DNA of 64,000 nt, from assembly GCA_965222175.1 (NCBI GenBank), contig OZ244938.1, forward strand, positions 2,356,001-2,420,000, given 5' to 3'. The notes below the pieces were generated by a model. It did no database searches. It worked only from the letters and a program-made list of their open reading frames with translations, and was not told the DNA's origin. The DNA is from NORP240 sp965222175 (GTDB lineage: Bacteria; Pseudomonadota; Gammaproteobacteria; Pseudomonadales; Pseudohongiellaceae). Shown piece after piece: positions 17,476 through 27,169 of this stretch; position 1 is the first letter of the stretch, and every line of letters begins with the position of its first letter. A program made the position numbers and the translations under genes.

Positions 17476-19242
17476 TTACCGGGACGTTCCCCAGGAATCG
17501 CGCAAGGTTATGGTTCGATTGAAGACCAGGGAGTCTCCTCCGGCAGAATCCTGCCTGTCCAGGCAGAAATAGCCTTCCCGCTCGAACTGGAACCCGGCCT
17601 CGGTGGCAGTCGTGGCTGCCGACGGCTCGATGACGCAACCCTGCAGTTCGACCAGGGAATCGGGATTCAGGCAATCCCGGTAATCTTCCACGTTCTTGTC
17701 TTCCGGGTTTTCCGCATTGAACAGGCGGTCATAGAGACGTACCCGCACCGGCAGTCCCCTGTCCGCCGAAACCCAGTGAATCACGCCTTTGACTTTCCGT
17801 CCTTCGGGTTTCCTGCCCAGGGTGTCGGCATCGATGGAACAGACCAGTTCCGTGATCGTGCCGCTATCGTCCCTGACGACCTGGTCGCACTTGATAATGT
17901 AAGCACCGCGCAAACGTACTTCGCCTCCGGGAATAAGCCGCTTGAACCCAGGAGGTGGCTCTTCCTCGAAATCACTGCGGTCGATATAGATGGTTCGGGT
18001 AAACGGCACCTGCCGCGTGCCCATGCTGTCGTCCTTGGGATGATTCGGCATGGTAAGAAGCGATTCCCCGTCCGCGTCCACGTTACTCAGGGTCACCTTA
18101 AGAGGCGCCAGGACACACATTACTCGCGGGGCACGATGATCCAGATCTTCCCGAATGCAATGTTCCAGCATGCCCATATCCACGACGCTTTCGCTACGGG
18201 CAACGCCTACCATTTCACAAAAGTTGCGAATAGCCTGCGGTGTGACACCCCGACGGCGCAGCCCGGCAAGCGTGTTCATCCTGGGATCGTCCCAGCCATT
18301 AACGACACCGGTTTCCACCATATCTTTGAGATTGCGTTTGCCGCCCATGGTGTAATTGATCCGCAACTTGGCAAACTCGGTCTGCTCCGGCAGGACATAC
18401 TCAACCTCCGAATTAGCCAGGTCACTGGCCTCGCGGATGGTATCCAGGTCCAGACTCTGCAATATCCAGTTATACAGCGGACGGTGGTCTTCGAACTCCA
18501 GGGTACACAGTGAATGAGTGATCCCCTCGATGGCGTCCGACAGACAGTGGGTGTAGTCATAGGTAGGGTAGATACACCACTTGTCGCCGGTCTGGTGATG
18601 GGTCACGTGGCGGATACGGTATAACACGGGATCGCGCAGGTTGATGTTCGGCGCTGCCATGTCTATCTTCGCCCGCAGACTGTATTCCCCGTCGGTGAAG
18701 TCGCCCTGCCGCATCCGCTCAAACAGTTCCAGGTTGTCTTCGATGGACCGGTCCCGATCGGGACTGTCGCGGCCCGGCTCGGTGAGCGTCCCGCGGTACT
18801 CGCGGGCTTCATGGGGACTCAGGCTGCAGACGTAGGCCTTGCCCTTGCCGATAAGCTGCACGGCGAACTGGTAGAGCGGCTCGAAATAATTGGAGGCATA
18901 ACGCACCTCGCCGTGCCACTGAAATCCCAGCCAGCGGATATTTTCCTTGATGGCGTCCACGTATTCCTGGCTTTCCTTCGCCGGGTTGGTATCGTCAAAA
19001 CGCAGGTTGCAGTGACCGCCGTATTCCTCGGCCAGGGAGAAATTCAGGCAGATGGACTTGGCGTGACCGATGTGCAGGTAACCATTGGGTTCCGGCGGAA
19101 ACCGGGTATGCACGCGACCGCCATATTTGCCGGAAGCCAGGTCCTGCTCAATCAGGTGTCGAATAAAGTTGGACGGAGTCTTCTGGGATTTCGATTCAGT
19201 CTCGGCAGGTGACTGCCTGGGGCCGGAGTCAGACGGAGGCAT
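17476..19242 (-). CDS. glnS: Glutamine--tRNA ligase
   Basis: This class I synthetase has 588 residues (E. coli 554); the extra length is mostly a polar N-terminal tail. HIGH is PEPNGYLHIGHAKS at 51-64. Substrate-binding WDDPRM, and C-terminal VKGVIHWVSA and FQFEREGYFCLD are intact. The KMSKS-equivalent loop, usually VMSKR or LSKRK, reads YTMGGKRNL here (Met299-Gly-Gly-Lys-Arg303), so the serine is missing. The ATG at 19242 is chosen over the longer open frame, with GAGGAAG eleven bases upstream. It is divergent from ppiB. Confidence 0.96.
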   Translation of the reverse strand: MPPSDSGPRQSPAETESKSQKTPSNFIRHLIEQDLASGKYGGRVHTRFPPEPNGYLHIGHAKSICLNFSLAEEYGGHCNLRFDDTNPAKESQEYVDAIKENIRWLGFQWHGEVRYASNYFEPLYQFAVQLIGKGKAYVCSLSPHEAREYRGTLTEPGRDSPDRDRSIEDNLELFERMRQGDFTDGEYSLRAKIDMAAPNINLRDPVLYRIRHVTHHQTGDKWCIYPTYDYTHCLSDAIEGITHSLCTLEFEDHRPLYNWILQSLDLDTIREASDLANSEVEYVLPEQTEFAKLRINYTMGGKRNLKDMVETGVVNGWDDPRMNTLAGLRRRGVTPQAIRNFCEMVGVARSESVVDMGMLEHCIREDLDHRAPRVMCVLAPLKVTLSNVDADGESLLTMPNHPKDDSMGTRQVPFTRTIYIDRSDFEEEPPPGFKRLIPGGEVRLRGAYIIKCDQVVRDDSGTITELVCSIDADTLGRKPEGRKVKGVIHWVSADRGLPVRVRLYDRLFNAENPEDKNVEDYRDCLNPDSLVELQGCVIEPSAATTATEAGFQFEREGYFCLDRQDSAGGDSLVFNRTITLRDSWGTSR

Positions 19243-19410
19243 GTTGACGTGTACTTCCTCATGGAGTGCAAAAACCGTATTATAGCCGGTTCCCATAATT
19301 CCCATAAGGCCGGAATTGGAGTTTTGCCATTGCCGCGGCCCGGTCCTGTCGGCACGACTTCGGCAGACAATCCGCACACCGCGCCAGGGCAGGCACGCCG
19401 CAACGACGCG

Positions 19411-19461
19411 AATCACAAAAAGAGAACCACAAGAAAAGAATCACAAGAAGAGAATCACAAC
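19411..19461 (+). repeat. 14-bp tandem repeat, 3.6 units, abutting the ppiB start
   Basis: The units aatcacaaaaagag, aaccacaagaaaag and aatcacaagaagag are followed by a partial aatcacaac. The last partial unit touches the ATG at 19462. Each unit carries a purine run (AAGAG/AAGAAGAG) that can act as a weak ribosome-binding site. Confidence 0.8.
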
Positions 19462-19968
19462 ATGATAAAACTGCAGACAACGCTTGGCACCATCGTGCTG
19501 GAGCTGGATTTTGATCGGGCACCGGCCTCGGCGCAGAATTTTCAACAGCATGTCGAGCAGGGATTCTACAACGGCACCCTGTTCCACCGGGTCATTGATA
19601 ACTTTATGATCCAGGGAGGCGGATTCGAACCGGGGATGAAACAGAAAGCCACCGGTTCACCAGTTGAAAACGAAGCCGACAATGGCCTGCTCAACAAAAC
19701 CGGCACGGTAGCCATGGCCCGCACTGCCGATCCACATTCCGCCACCGCCCAGTTTTTCATCAACGTTGCTGATAACGATTTTCTGAATCACCGCGACAAA
19801 TCGCCCCAGGGCTGGGGTTATGCCGTGTTCGGCAAAGTGGTTGACGGCATGGACGTGGTGGAAAAAATCACGCAGTGTGAAACCGCCGGCGCCATGGGTC
19901 ACCAGGACGTCCCGGTGGACGACATCGTTATCGAGTCCGCCACGGTCGTTGCGGCGGACCCGGACTGA
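19462..19968 (+). CDS. ppiB: Cyclophilin-type peptidyl-prolyl isomerase B
   Basis: The product is 168 residues with no signal peptide, so it is cytosolic. Cyclophilin blocks are present: FHRVIDNFMIQGGGF near 36-50 (catalytic Arg), ATAQFFINVADNDFLN near 94-109, and YAVFGKVVDGMDVVEKI near 121-137. It catalyses prolyl cis-trans isomerisation. The order glnS-cysS divergent from ppiB-lpxH matches Pseudomonas. lpxH begins 18 bp after the stop, so cotranscription is likely. The ribosome site lies in a purine-rich tandem repeat. Confidence 0.95.
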   Translation: MIKLQTTLGTIVLELDFDRAPASAQNFQQHVEQGFYNGTLFHRVIDNFMIQGGGFEPGMKQKATGSPVENEADNGLLNKTGTVAMARTADPHSATAQFFINVADNDFLNHRDKSPQGWGYAVFGKVVDGMDVVEKITQCETAGAMGHQDVPVDDIVIESATVVAADPD

Positions 19969-19986
19969 GCCGGTACGGGACAGGTC

Positions 19987-20757
19987 GTGCTGCTGATCTC
20001 GGATCTTCACCTGGAAGCCCGGCGTCCCGATATTACCGACGCGCTGCTGAATTTCCTGCGCCACAAAGCACCTGCAGCTTCCCAGCTGTATATCCTCGGC
20101 GACCTGTTCGAGGCCTGGATCGGCGACGATGCACCGGATCCGTTGGCCGACCGGGTGGCCACTGCGCTGAGAGAACTCGCCGATAGCGGTACCGGCATCC
20201 ACCTGATGCATGGCAACAGGGATTTCCTGCTGGGTGACGACTTCGCCGATCGCTGTGGCGCCAGGCTGATCGAGGAGCCGTGGCTGCTGGAGATTGCCGG
20301 TAAACGCCTGGCACTGCTGCACGGCGATATTCTGTGTACCCGCGACACGGCCTACCAGGAATTCCGCCGCCTGGTGCGGGACCCGGCCTGGCAGCAGGAA
20401 TTCCTGGACAAACCGCTGTCCGAAAGACAGGAATTTGCCAGGCAGGCACGTCAGCAAAGCAGGCAGGCCACCGCCACCAGTGCCGCCGAGATCATGGATG
20501 TCACTGACAGTGCCGTGGCCTCCCTGTTCGAGGACCTGGCTGCGGATGTCGTTATCCATGGCCACACCCATCGACCGGCAATCCATGACCTGCCTGGCGA
20601 CGACGGTAAAGCGGCACGGCGGCGCGTGGTCCTGGGTGACTGGGACAAGAGCGGCTGGTACGGTGAGATCAGTGACAGTGGCAACGTCACGCTGACGGAG
20701 TTTCCCCTGGCGATGCACTGGCAGGACAAGTCGGGACAGGCAAAGCCGGCGACCTGA
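19987..20757 (+). CDS. lpxH: UDP-2,3-diacylglucosamine pyrophosphohydrolase LpxH
   Basis: This peripheral inner-membrane calcineurin-like phosphoesterase makes lipid X in lipid A synthesis. It has 256 residues. Metal-binding motifs appear in order: ISDLHLE (Asp6, His8), LGDLFEAWIGDD near 37-48, MHGNRDFLLG near 75-84, LLHGD near 110 and IHGHTHRP near 195-202. The GTG at 19987 is the only sensible start. Its TGA meets the stop of the next gene in a shared TGATCA. Confidence 0.95.
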   Translation: MLLISDLHLEARRPDITDALLNFLRHKAPAASQLYILGDLFEAWIGDDAPDPLADRVATALRELADSGTGIHLMHGNRDFLLGDDFADRCGARLIEEPWLLEIAGKRLALLHGDILCTRDTAYQEFRRLVRDPAWQQEFLDKPLSERQEFARQARQQSRQATATSAAEIMDVTDSAVASLFEDLAADVVIHGHTHRPAIHDLPGDDGKAARRRVVLGDWDKSGWYGEISDSGNVTLTEFPLAMHWQDKSGQAKPAT

Positions 20758-21225
20758 TCAGCCGACGTCGGCCACCGGCCCTGAGGGAGTGGCCAGGTAG
20801 CGGGCAAAATGGGCATCGCAAAGCGCGAGAATTTCCCTGTCGATCTGTTCCGACAGTTCAACCAGTGTCAGCTGCCGGTACCCGGACCTCACCGACAGGC
20901 CGAATTCCTCCAGTGATTCCAGGCTGTTGTGACAACGCTTGAGCAGGTTGTGCACCCAGCAATAGGGATCCAGGGTTTCATCGAAAGGAACCCTGCGGCT
21001 TTTCAACCCCAGTTTCAGTCGCTCGATGGAATGGATCGCCACCCGGTGCTCCAGGATCTGCACGTTCAGCTTCTCCACGCGGCTCAGCACCGCCAGTTTC
21101 TCCTGGTCTGAGTAGCTATTCCAGTTAATCACTTCAAACGCGTAGCGCTTGCAACCACGACAGACCCTGTCCCCCACCGAGGTGGTGGAACAGATGCCGA
21201 TACAGGGTGTGCGGATTTTGTTCAT
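20758..21225 (-). CDS. DUF1289 domain protein
   Basis: The product is 155 residues. The N-terminal DUF1289 signature is CIGICSTTSVGDRVCRGCKRYAFEVINW: four cysteines at 8, 12, 22 and 25 in a CxxxC...CxxC pattern, then the E-V-I-x-W helix. This suggests a metal or Fe-S site, but the function is unproven. The rest (IERLKLGLKSRRVPFDETLDPYCWVHNLLKRC) is helical and is not assigned to a family. It converges with lpxH with adjacent stops. Confidence 0.85.
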   Translation of the reverse strand: MNKIRTPCIGICSTTSVGDRVCRGCKRYAFEVINWNSYSDQEKLAVLSRVEKLNVQILEHRVAIHSIERLKLGLKSRRVPFDETLDPYCWVHNLLKRCHNSLESLEEFGLSVRSGYRQLTLVELSEQIDREILALCDAHFARYLATPSGPVADVG

Positions 21226-21684
21226 CAGCTGTCGAATACTCTCCTTGCCACAGGAAATCGTAACCGCCGGCCAACACTTTCACAACCGCCGTGTTGCCCA
21301 ACGACCGGTCCAGCGCATTGGGGCCCATACCGCATTGGGGGCTCGACCAGGGTGGCCCGCCAGATCCTGGACTGGAAGCTGTGGACCTCCCCGCCCGGTG
21401 CTCAGCATTGCGCGTCAACAGAACCCGGCTGCGGGCTTACCTCAGGCAACGCTGCCGTTGCCAGACCGCAACACCACGCACCCGCGCCCAGCTGGATATC
21501 AGGCCCTGAATCCGGTAAAATTGCGCGCGTTATTTGACGGTAGTGCGCCGTCCGGATGGACCTCAGCAAGCCATTTCTCCAACCTGCGAAAGCAACTCGA
21601 TTCCTGCTCCGCCAGCGGTGGCTCTGACACTCATCAGCGGCGCCATCAGCCACCCAGAATTGCTCACGAATCGAGGAAAACCAA
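21226..21684. other. Intergenic region upstream of acnB
   Basis: This is about 460 bp between two gene starts facing apart. Open frames cross it but none has recognisable content or a good ribosome site apart from the GAGGAA that serves acnB. I see nothing further. Confidence 0.5.
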
Positions 21685-24279
21685 GTGCTAGACGCCTACA
21701 GACAACATGTCGCCGAACGCGCCGAACAAGGTGTGGTTCCCAAACCCCTGAACGCCGGGCAGGTAGCCGGGCTGGTGGAACTGCTGAAGAGTCCACCGAC
21801 GGGAGAAGAACAATTCCTGCTGGACCTGATCAGTAACCGCGTGCCCCCGGGCGTGGATGAAGCAGCCTACGTCAAAGCCGGTTTCCTCACCGCCCTGGCC
21901 AAAGGCGAAGCCACCTCCCCGCTGATCGACCGCAAGCACGCGGTTGAACTGCTTGGCACCATGGTCGGCGGCTATAACATCGCCACCCTCGTGGAGTTAC
22001 TGGACGACGAGGAACTGGGCGAGCTGGCCGCCGATCAGCTATGCTATACGCTGCTGGTGTTCGACGCATTCCACGACGTCGATGCCAAGGCCAGGGCCGG
22101 CAACACCAACGCCAGCCGGGTTCTGCAAAGCTGGGCAGACGCCGAATGGTTCACCTCCCGTGCCGAGATTCCCAAGGTGATAACTGTCACTGTCTACAAG
22201 GTGCCGGGCGAAACCAACACCGATGATCTTTCCCCCGCCCAGGATGCCTGGTCCCGACCCGACATACCCCTGCACGCCAAGGCCATGTACAAGAATCCAC
22301 GGGATGGCGTCACCGATGCCGAACAGCAGATCGGCGAACTGAAAGAAAAAGGTTTCCCGGTGGCGCTGGTCGGCGACGTCATGGGCACCGGCTCGTCCCG
22401 GAAGTCCGCCACCAATTCCGTCCTGTGGTATATCGGCGACGACATTCCGCACGTACCCAACAAGCGCGCCGGTGGCATCTGTATTGCCGGCAAGATTGCA
22501 CCGATCTTCTTCAATACCATGGAAGATGCCGGCGCCCTGCCCTTCGAATGCGATGTCGACAACTTCGAGACCGGCGACATCATCGATATTCACGTCTACG
22601 ACGGCAGGGTGACGCGCCACGACAGCGATGAAACCCTCGCCGAATTCTCCCTGAAAACCGAAGTGCTGCTGGACGAAGTGCGGGCGGGTGGACGCATTCC
22701 CCTGATTATCGGTCGCGGGCTGACCCAGCGGGCCCGGGAAAGCCTGGGCCTGGAACCTTCCACCATCTTTCGCACACCGGTGAGCGGTGAACAGTCCGAC
22801 AGGGGTTTTACCCTGGCCCAGAAAATGGTGGGCCGCGCCTGTGGCGTCGACGGCGTTCGCCCCGGCAGCTACTGTGAACCGAAAATGACTACCGTGGGCA
22901 GCCAGGACACTACCGGTCCGATGACCCGGGATGAACTCAAGGATCTGGCCTGTCTGGGTTTTTCCGCCGACCTGGTGATGCAGTCTTTCTGCCACACGGC
23001 GGCCTATCCCAAGCCGGTGGATATCGAGACCCAGCATACGCTGCCGGATTTTATCCAGACCCGCGGCGGCGTATCGTTGCGGCCCGGGGACGGTATCATT
23101 CATTCCTGGCTGAATCGCATGCTGCTGCCTGACACCGTGGGCACCGGTGGCGATTCCCATACGCGTTTTCCCATCGGCATTTCCTTCCCCGCCGGATCCG
23201 GCCTGGTGGCCTTTGCCGCCGCCACCGGGGTCATGCCCCTTGATATGCCGGAATCCGTGCTGGTGCGTTTCAAGGGAGAGATGCAGCCTGGCATCACGCT
23301 CAGGGACCTGGTGAACGCCATCCCCTACGCGGCGCTTCAATCCGGCGACCTGACCATCGCCAAGAAAGGCAAGAAGAACATTTTTTCCGGGCGCATCCTG
23401 GAGATTGAAGGGCTTCCCGACCTTAAGGTCGAGCAGGCCTTCGAGATTTCCGATGCCTCGGCGGAACGCTCCGCCGGTGGCTGTACCATCCGCCTCAACA
23501 AGGAACCCATCATTGAGTATTTCAAGTCCAATGTAACCCTGTTGCGCTGGATGATTGCCCAAGGTTACCAGGACGCCAGGACCCTGGAACGCCGCGCCCG
23601 GGCCATGGAGGAGTGGCTGGAAAATCCCCGGTTGCTGGAACCCGATGCGGATGCCGAATACTACAAGATCATCGAAATCGATTTAAACGAAATCAAGGAA
23701 CCGCTGCTGGCCTGTCCCAACGATCCGGATGACGTCAAGCCTCTTTCGGAGGTTCAGGGTACGGCCATCGATGAGGTCTTTATCGGCTCCTGTATGACCA
23801 ATATCGGTCACTTCCGGGCCGCCAGCGAAGTACTTAAACAGGTTGAAGGCGGCCTGCCGACCCGGCTGTGGGTCGCGCCACCTACCAGGATGGATGAACA
23901 CCAGTTGACGGAGGAAGGCATCTACAACGTATTCGGCGTGGCCGGGGCGCGTACAGAAATGCCGGGCTGCAGCCTCTGCATGGGCAACCAGGCCCGGGTA
24001 GCGCCCAATTCCACCGTGGTATCGACCTCGACCCGGAATTTTCCCAACCGTCTCGGCCAGGGGGCCAACGTATTCCTGGCCTCATCGGAACTGGCCGCGG
24101 TCAGCGCCGCGCTGGGGCGTATACCGGCCATGGACGAATACCTGAGGTTCATGCAGAACATCGATACCATGGCCGGAGATATCTATCGCTACCTGAATTT
24201 CAATGAGATTGCCGATTACATGAAGGCCGCTGACAAGGCCCGGGATATTCCACTCACCAACGTTCAGGATGTGGCCTGA
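21685..24279 (+). CDS. acnB: Aconitate hydratase B
   Basis: This TCA-cycle enzyme converts citrate to isocitrate and binds a [4Fe-4S] cluster. It has 864 residues (E. coli 865). An N-terminal HEAT-like domain is followed by the swivel domain (VALVGDVMGTGSSRKSATNSV near 228). The cluster ligands lie in FIGSCMTNIGHF near 700 and PGCSLCMGNQARVAPNSTVVSTSTRNFPNRLG near 757-790. The GTG at 21685 has GAGGAA at proper spacing. It converges on pepN over a strong hairpin. Confidence 0.98.
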   Translation: MLDAYRQHVAERAEQGVVPKPLNAGQVAGLVELLKSPPTGEEQFLLDLISNRVPPGVDEAAYVKAGFLTALAKGEATSPLIDRKHAVELLGTMVGGYNIATLVELLDDEELGELAADQLCYTLLVFDAFHDVDAKARAGNTNASRVLQSWADAEWFTSRAEIPKVITVTVYKVPGETNTDDLSPAQDAWSRPDIPLHAKAMYKNPRDGVTDAEQQIGELKEKGFPVALVGDVMGTGSSRKSATNSVLWYIGDDIPHVPNKRAGGICIAGKIAPIFFNTMEDAGALPFECDVDNFETGDIIDIHVYDGRVTRHDSDETLAEFSLKTEVLLDEVRAGGRIPLIIGRGLTQRARESLGLEPSTIFRTPVSGEQSDRGFTLAQKMVGRACGVDGVRPGSYCEPKMTTVGSQDTTGPMTRDELKDLACLGFSADLVMQSFCHTAAYPKPVDIETQHTLPDFIQTRGGVSLRPGDGIIHSWLNRMLLPDTVGTGGDSHTRFPIGISFPAGSGLVAFAAATGVMPLDMPESVLVRFKGEMQPGITLRDLVNAIPYAALQSGDLTIAKKGKKNIFSGRILEIEGLPDLKVEQAFEISDASAERSAGGCTIRLNKEPIIEYFKSNVTLLRWMIAQGYQDARTLERRARAMEEWLENPRLLEPDADAEYYKIIEIDLNEIKEPLLACPNDPDDVKPLSEVQGTAIDEVFIGSCMTNIGHFRAASEVLKQVEGGLPTRLWVAPPTRMDEHQLTEEGIYNVFGVAGARTEMPGCSLCMGNQARVAPNSTVVSTSTRNFPNRLGQGANVFLASSELAAVSAALGRIPAMDEYLRFMQNIDTMAGDIYRYLNFNEIADYMKAADKARDIPLTNVQDVA

Positions 24280-24297
24280 ATAGCCCCCAACCGGTTG

Positions 24298-24329
24298 GTG
24301 GATACAGGCTGGTAGCGGCCTGTATCCAC
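24298..24329. terminator. Hairpin between convergent acnB and pepN
   Basis: A 12-bp perfect stem gtggatacaggc / gcctgtatccac surrounds an 8-base loop, 19 bp after the acnB stop. There is no T-run, so intrinsic termination is uncertain; it may protect the acnB 3' end instead. Confidence 0.5.
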
Positions 24330-24391
24330 TCCCCCGCTTCCCTTTCCACCTTGCACCTTGCACCCTGCACCTGCTGGCAGACTATACCGGG

Positions 24392-27091
24392 TCAGGTTAC
24401 ACTTTTTTCCACGATTTCAAACACGTCACTGGAAAGATCCGGTTCCGCCTTGATGCGCTGCAGCTGTTCCCGCATCAGCTGCTGACGCTGGGAGTCGAAC
24501 TTTTTCCAGCGGGTCAGCGGTGACAGCAAACGCGAGGCAATCTGTGGATTCAGCCGGTCCAGGACCAGCACCTGGTCGGCCAGGAACCGATAGCCACTGC
24601 CGTCTGGTCGGTGAAAGTTCACGTGATTGGCGTTACAGAACGCGGCGATCACGGAACGCACCTTGTTGGGGTTGCGCAGAGTGAATTTCTCGTGGCGCAG
24701 CAGTTCCTCCACTACCGGCAAATGATTCTCCGCCGGCCGGGTTGCCTGAATGGTGAACCACTGGTTAACCACCAGGGGTTCGTGGGACCACTGGCTGTAG
24801 AAATCCTGCAGCACTTCGGCTCGCTGCGAATCGGGGACGTCACCGGAATGATCAAGGAGACGCAGCGCGGCATGCTGATCGGTCATGTTGCCCGCTTCCC
24901 TGAACTGCGCCAGGCAACTGTCAAGGTGGACAGCTTCACCAGTGCGCACCAGGTATTCCAGGGCCAGGTTCTTCAATGAACGCCGGGCGACGGCTTCGGC
25001 ACTGACGGCGAAAGGGCCGGTTTCCCTGTTTTCACTGTAGACCCTGGCGAACAGCTCATTGAACTGTGTGGCCAGCTCGTTGCACAGAAACTCCCGGACA
25101 TGATGAATGGCGTCCACGTCAGCCGGGTTGGCCAGCTCAATCAGGTAACTTTCGGTTGGCAGCGAAAGCAGCTGGGCAATCATGGCCTTGTCCAGTTCCG
25201 GATCCTCGAGGGTTGCCTTAAGCACCCCGTTGAACGCCTGCGACAGGATTGCCGGGAAATTTTCCGCGATGAGCGGGGTATTTTCTGCAACCATTTTGCG
25301 GATGAGTCTCACCGCCAGTTGCTGAGATGCATTCCAGCGGTTGAACCCGTCGGTATCGTGAACCATGAGGAAATACAGCTCGTCCAGCGAATAGTCGTAG
25401 TTGAGCCTGACCGGGGCGCTGAACTCCCGCAGCAGGGATGGCACCGGCTCGGAGTCAACCTGGCTGAAGGTGAAAGTCTCTTCCGGCCTGGTGACGGCCA
25501 CCACTCCGTCCGTACCCTGGACCGACGGATCAGCATCCAGCACCAGTGGAATTTCGTTGCCATCGCGGTCCAGCAGGCCCATGCGCAGCGGGATATGAAA
25601 TGGCTTCTTCTCCGGCTGGCCCGGGGTCGGTGGACAGCTCTGCCTGACGGTCAGGGAATACTGCCGCTGTCCGGCGTCATAGGAGCTGGTGATGTCCAGC
25701 ACCGGGGTGCCGGCCTGGGTATACCAGTGGCGAAACTGGGTAAGGTCGATGCCACTGGCATCCTCCATTGCCCTGACAAAGTCCTCGGTAGTGACTGCCT
25801 GGCCGTCATGCCGCGAAAAATACAGGTCCGATCCCTGGCGGAATTTTTCCGCACCAAGAATCTGACTGATCATGCGCACAACCTCAGCGCCTTTCTCGTA
25901 CACCGTGAGGGTATAGAAATTGGATATCTCCATGTAGGAATCAGGACGGATGGGATGGGACATCGGCCCGGCGTCTTCCGCAAACTGGGCGGTTCGCAGC
26001 AGAGAAACATCCTCGATACGCTTGACGGTCCTGGACCCCATGTCGGCGGAAAACTCGGAATCACGAAAAACGGTAAATCCTTCTTTCAGGCTAAGCTGAA
26101 ACCAGTCCCTGCAGGTGACGCGATTTCCGGACCAGTTATGAAAGTACTCGTGGGCCACCACCGCCTCGACACGTTGAAAAGCGGCATCGGTGGTGGTCCT
26201 GGGATTTGCCAGCACACAGGAGGTATTGAAAATATTCAGCCCCTTGTTTTCCATGGCGCCCATGTTGAACGCATCAACGGCGACGATCATGAAAATATCA
26301 AGATCGTATTCACGACCATAAACCTGTTCGTCCCAGCGCATGGCGTTCTTCAGCGAGCGCATGGCATGATCGCACTTGTCCAGGTCCTTGGCCTCGACAA
26401 AGAGTCGCAGCAGCACTTCCCGCCCGCTGGCGGTGACAAACCTGTCCTCGATGTACTCCAGGTCTCCGGCCACCAGGGCAAACAGGTAGCACGGTTTCTT
26501 GAACGGGTCATGCCAGGTAGCCCAATGCCGTTGTGGATTTTCCGCATCGGTGCCGCTTTCCAGCGGATTGCCATTGGCAAGCAGCACGGGGTACTTCTCC
26601 TTGTCCGCCACAACGGTAGTGGTGAACACGCTCATGACATCCGGTCGGTCCGGATAGTAGGTGATATGCCGGAACCCCTCGGCCTCGCACTGGGTGCAGA
26701 AGATGCCGTCGGATCGGTACAGCCCCTCCAGCGCCGTATTGTTCTGCGGCTCGATGCGGGTGTGACAGGTCAGCTTGAACGGGTCATCACCTGCAGCCAG
26801 TAAATCCGACAGTTGGGGAACGGTTAGGGAATCCGAGTCCACCAGGTACTGGCTGGTGGAGAGCGGCCGATCGTTCAATAACAGCTTCTCCAGTTTCAGC
26901 CCCTGCCCCTGAAGCTCCAGCGCCGCTGCTTCTGCGTCGTCGCCGCACTGCGGATTGCGCCGCATGGTCAGCGTGGACTTCACCAGGGCATAGTCTTCAA
27001 AGAGTTCGAAATGCAGTTCGGTCCGCTCCACCAGGAAAGCGGGCGGGTGGTAGTCTTTCAGGTAAATGGTTCGTGCCTGGGCATCTCTCAT
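24392..27091 (-). CDS. pepN: Aminopeptidase N
   Basis: This M1 zinc aminopeptidase has 899 residues (E. coli 870). The substrate-binding GAMEN motif is in FNMGAMENKGLNIFN near 274-288. The zinc site HEYFHNW is near 312-318, with the second glutamate in LKEGFTVFRDSEFS near 330-343. The C-terminus has the helical DUF3458-type domain. It is cytosolic. The gene order pepN, DUF2797 protein, YeaC-like protein is common in pseudomonads and relatives. Confidence 0.98.
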   Translation of the reverse strand: MRDAQARTIYLKDYHPPAFLVERTELHFELFEDYALVKSTLTMRRNPQCGDDAEAAALELQGQGLKLEKLLLNDRPLSTSQYLVDSDSLTVPQLSDLLAAGDDPFKLTCHTRIEPQNNTALEGLYRSDGIFCTQCEAEGFRHITYYPDRPDVMSVFTTTVVADKEKYPVLLANGNPLESGTDAENPQRHWATWHDPFKKPCYLFALVAGDLEYIEDRFVTASGREVLLRLFVEAKDLDKCDHAMRSLKNAMRWDEQVYGREYDLDIFMIVAVDAFNMGAMENKGLNIFNTSCVLANPRTTTDAAFQRVEAVVAHEYFHNWSGNRVTCRDWFQLSLKEGFTVFRDSEFSADMGSRTVKRIEDVSLLRTAQFAEDAGPMSHPIRPDSYMEISNFYTLTVYEKGAEVVRMISQILGAEKFRQGSDLYFSRHDGQAVTTEDFVRAMEDASGIDLTQFRHWYTQAGTPVLDITSSYDAGQRQYSLTVRQSCPPTPGQPEKKPFHIPLRMGLLDRDGNEIPLVLDADPSVQGTDGVVAVTRPEETFTFSQVDSEPVPSLLREFSAPVRLNYDYSLDELYFLMVHDTDGFNRWNASQQLAVRLIRKMVAENTPLIAENFPAILSQAFNGVLKATLEDPELDKAMIAQLLSLPTESYLIELANPADVDAIHHVREFLCNELATQFNELFARVYSENRETGPFAVSAEAVARRSLKNLALEYLVRTGEAVHLDSCLAQFREAGNMTDQHAALRLLDHSGDVPDSQRAEVLQDFYSQWSHEPLVVNQWFTIQATRPAENHLPVVEELLRHEKFTLRNPNKVRSVIAAFCNANHVNFHRPDGSGYRFLADQVLVLDRLNPQIASRLLSPLTRWKKFDSQRQQLMREQLQRIKAEPDLSSDVFEIVEKSVT

Positions 27092-27169
27092 TGGTCAACG
27101 CTTCCACTTAATTCAGATAGTTTCGCAAATTACAGGTCAGGTAAATCCGGTTTCAGCTTCGGAAACCGA

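Noticed and set aside
21134..21418. Minus-strand ORF before acnB (LGNTAVVKVLAGGYDFLWQ)
   Set aside because: It overlaps the DUF1289 gene start and shows no recognisable domain or ribosome site; I could not support it.
22039..23562. 507-residue open frame opposite acnB
   Set aside because: It is an antisense shadow; the composition is glycine/histidine-rich as expected for the complement of acnB, with no family match.
25100..26803. 567-residue open frame on the plus strand inside pepN
   Set aside because: It is a shadow of the GC-rich pepN gene, whose motifs are all intact on the other strand.
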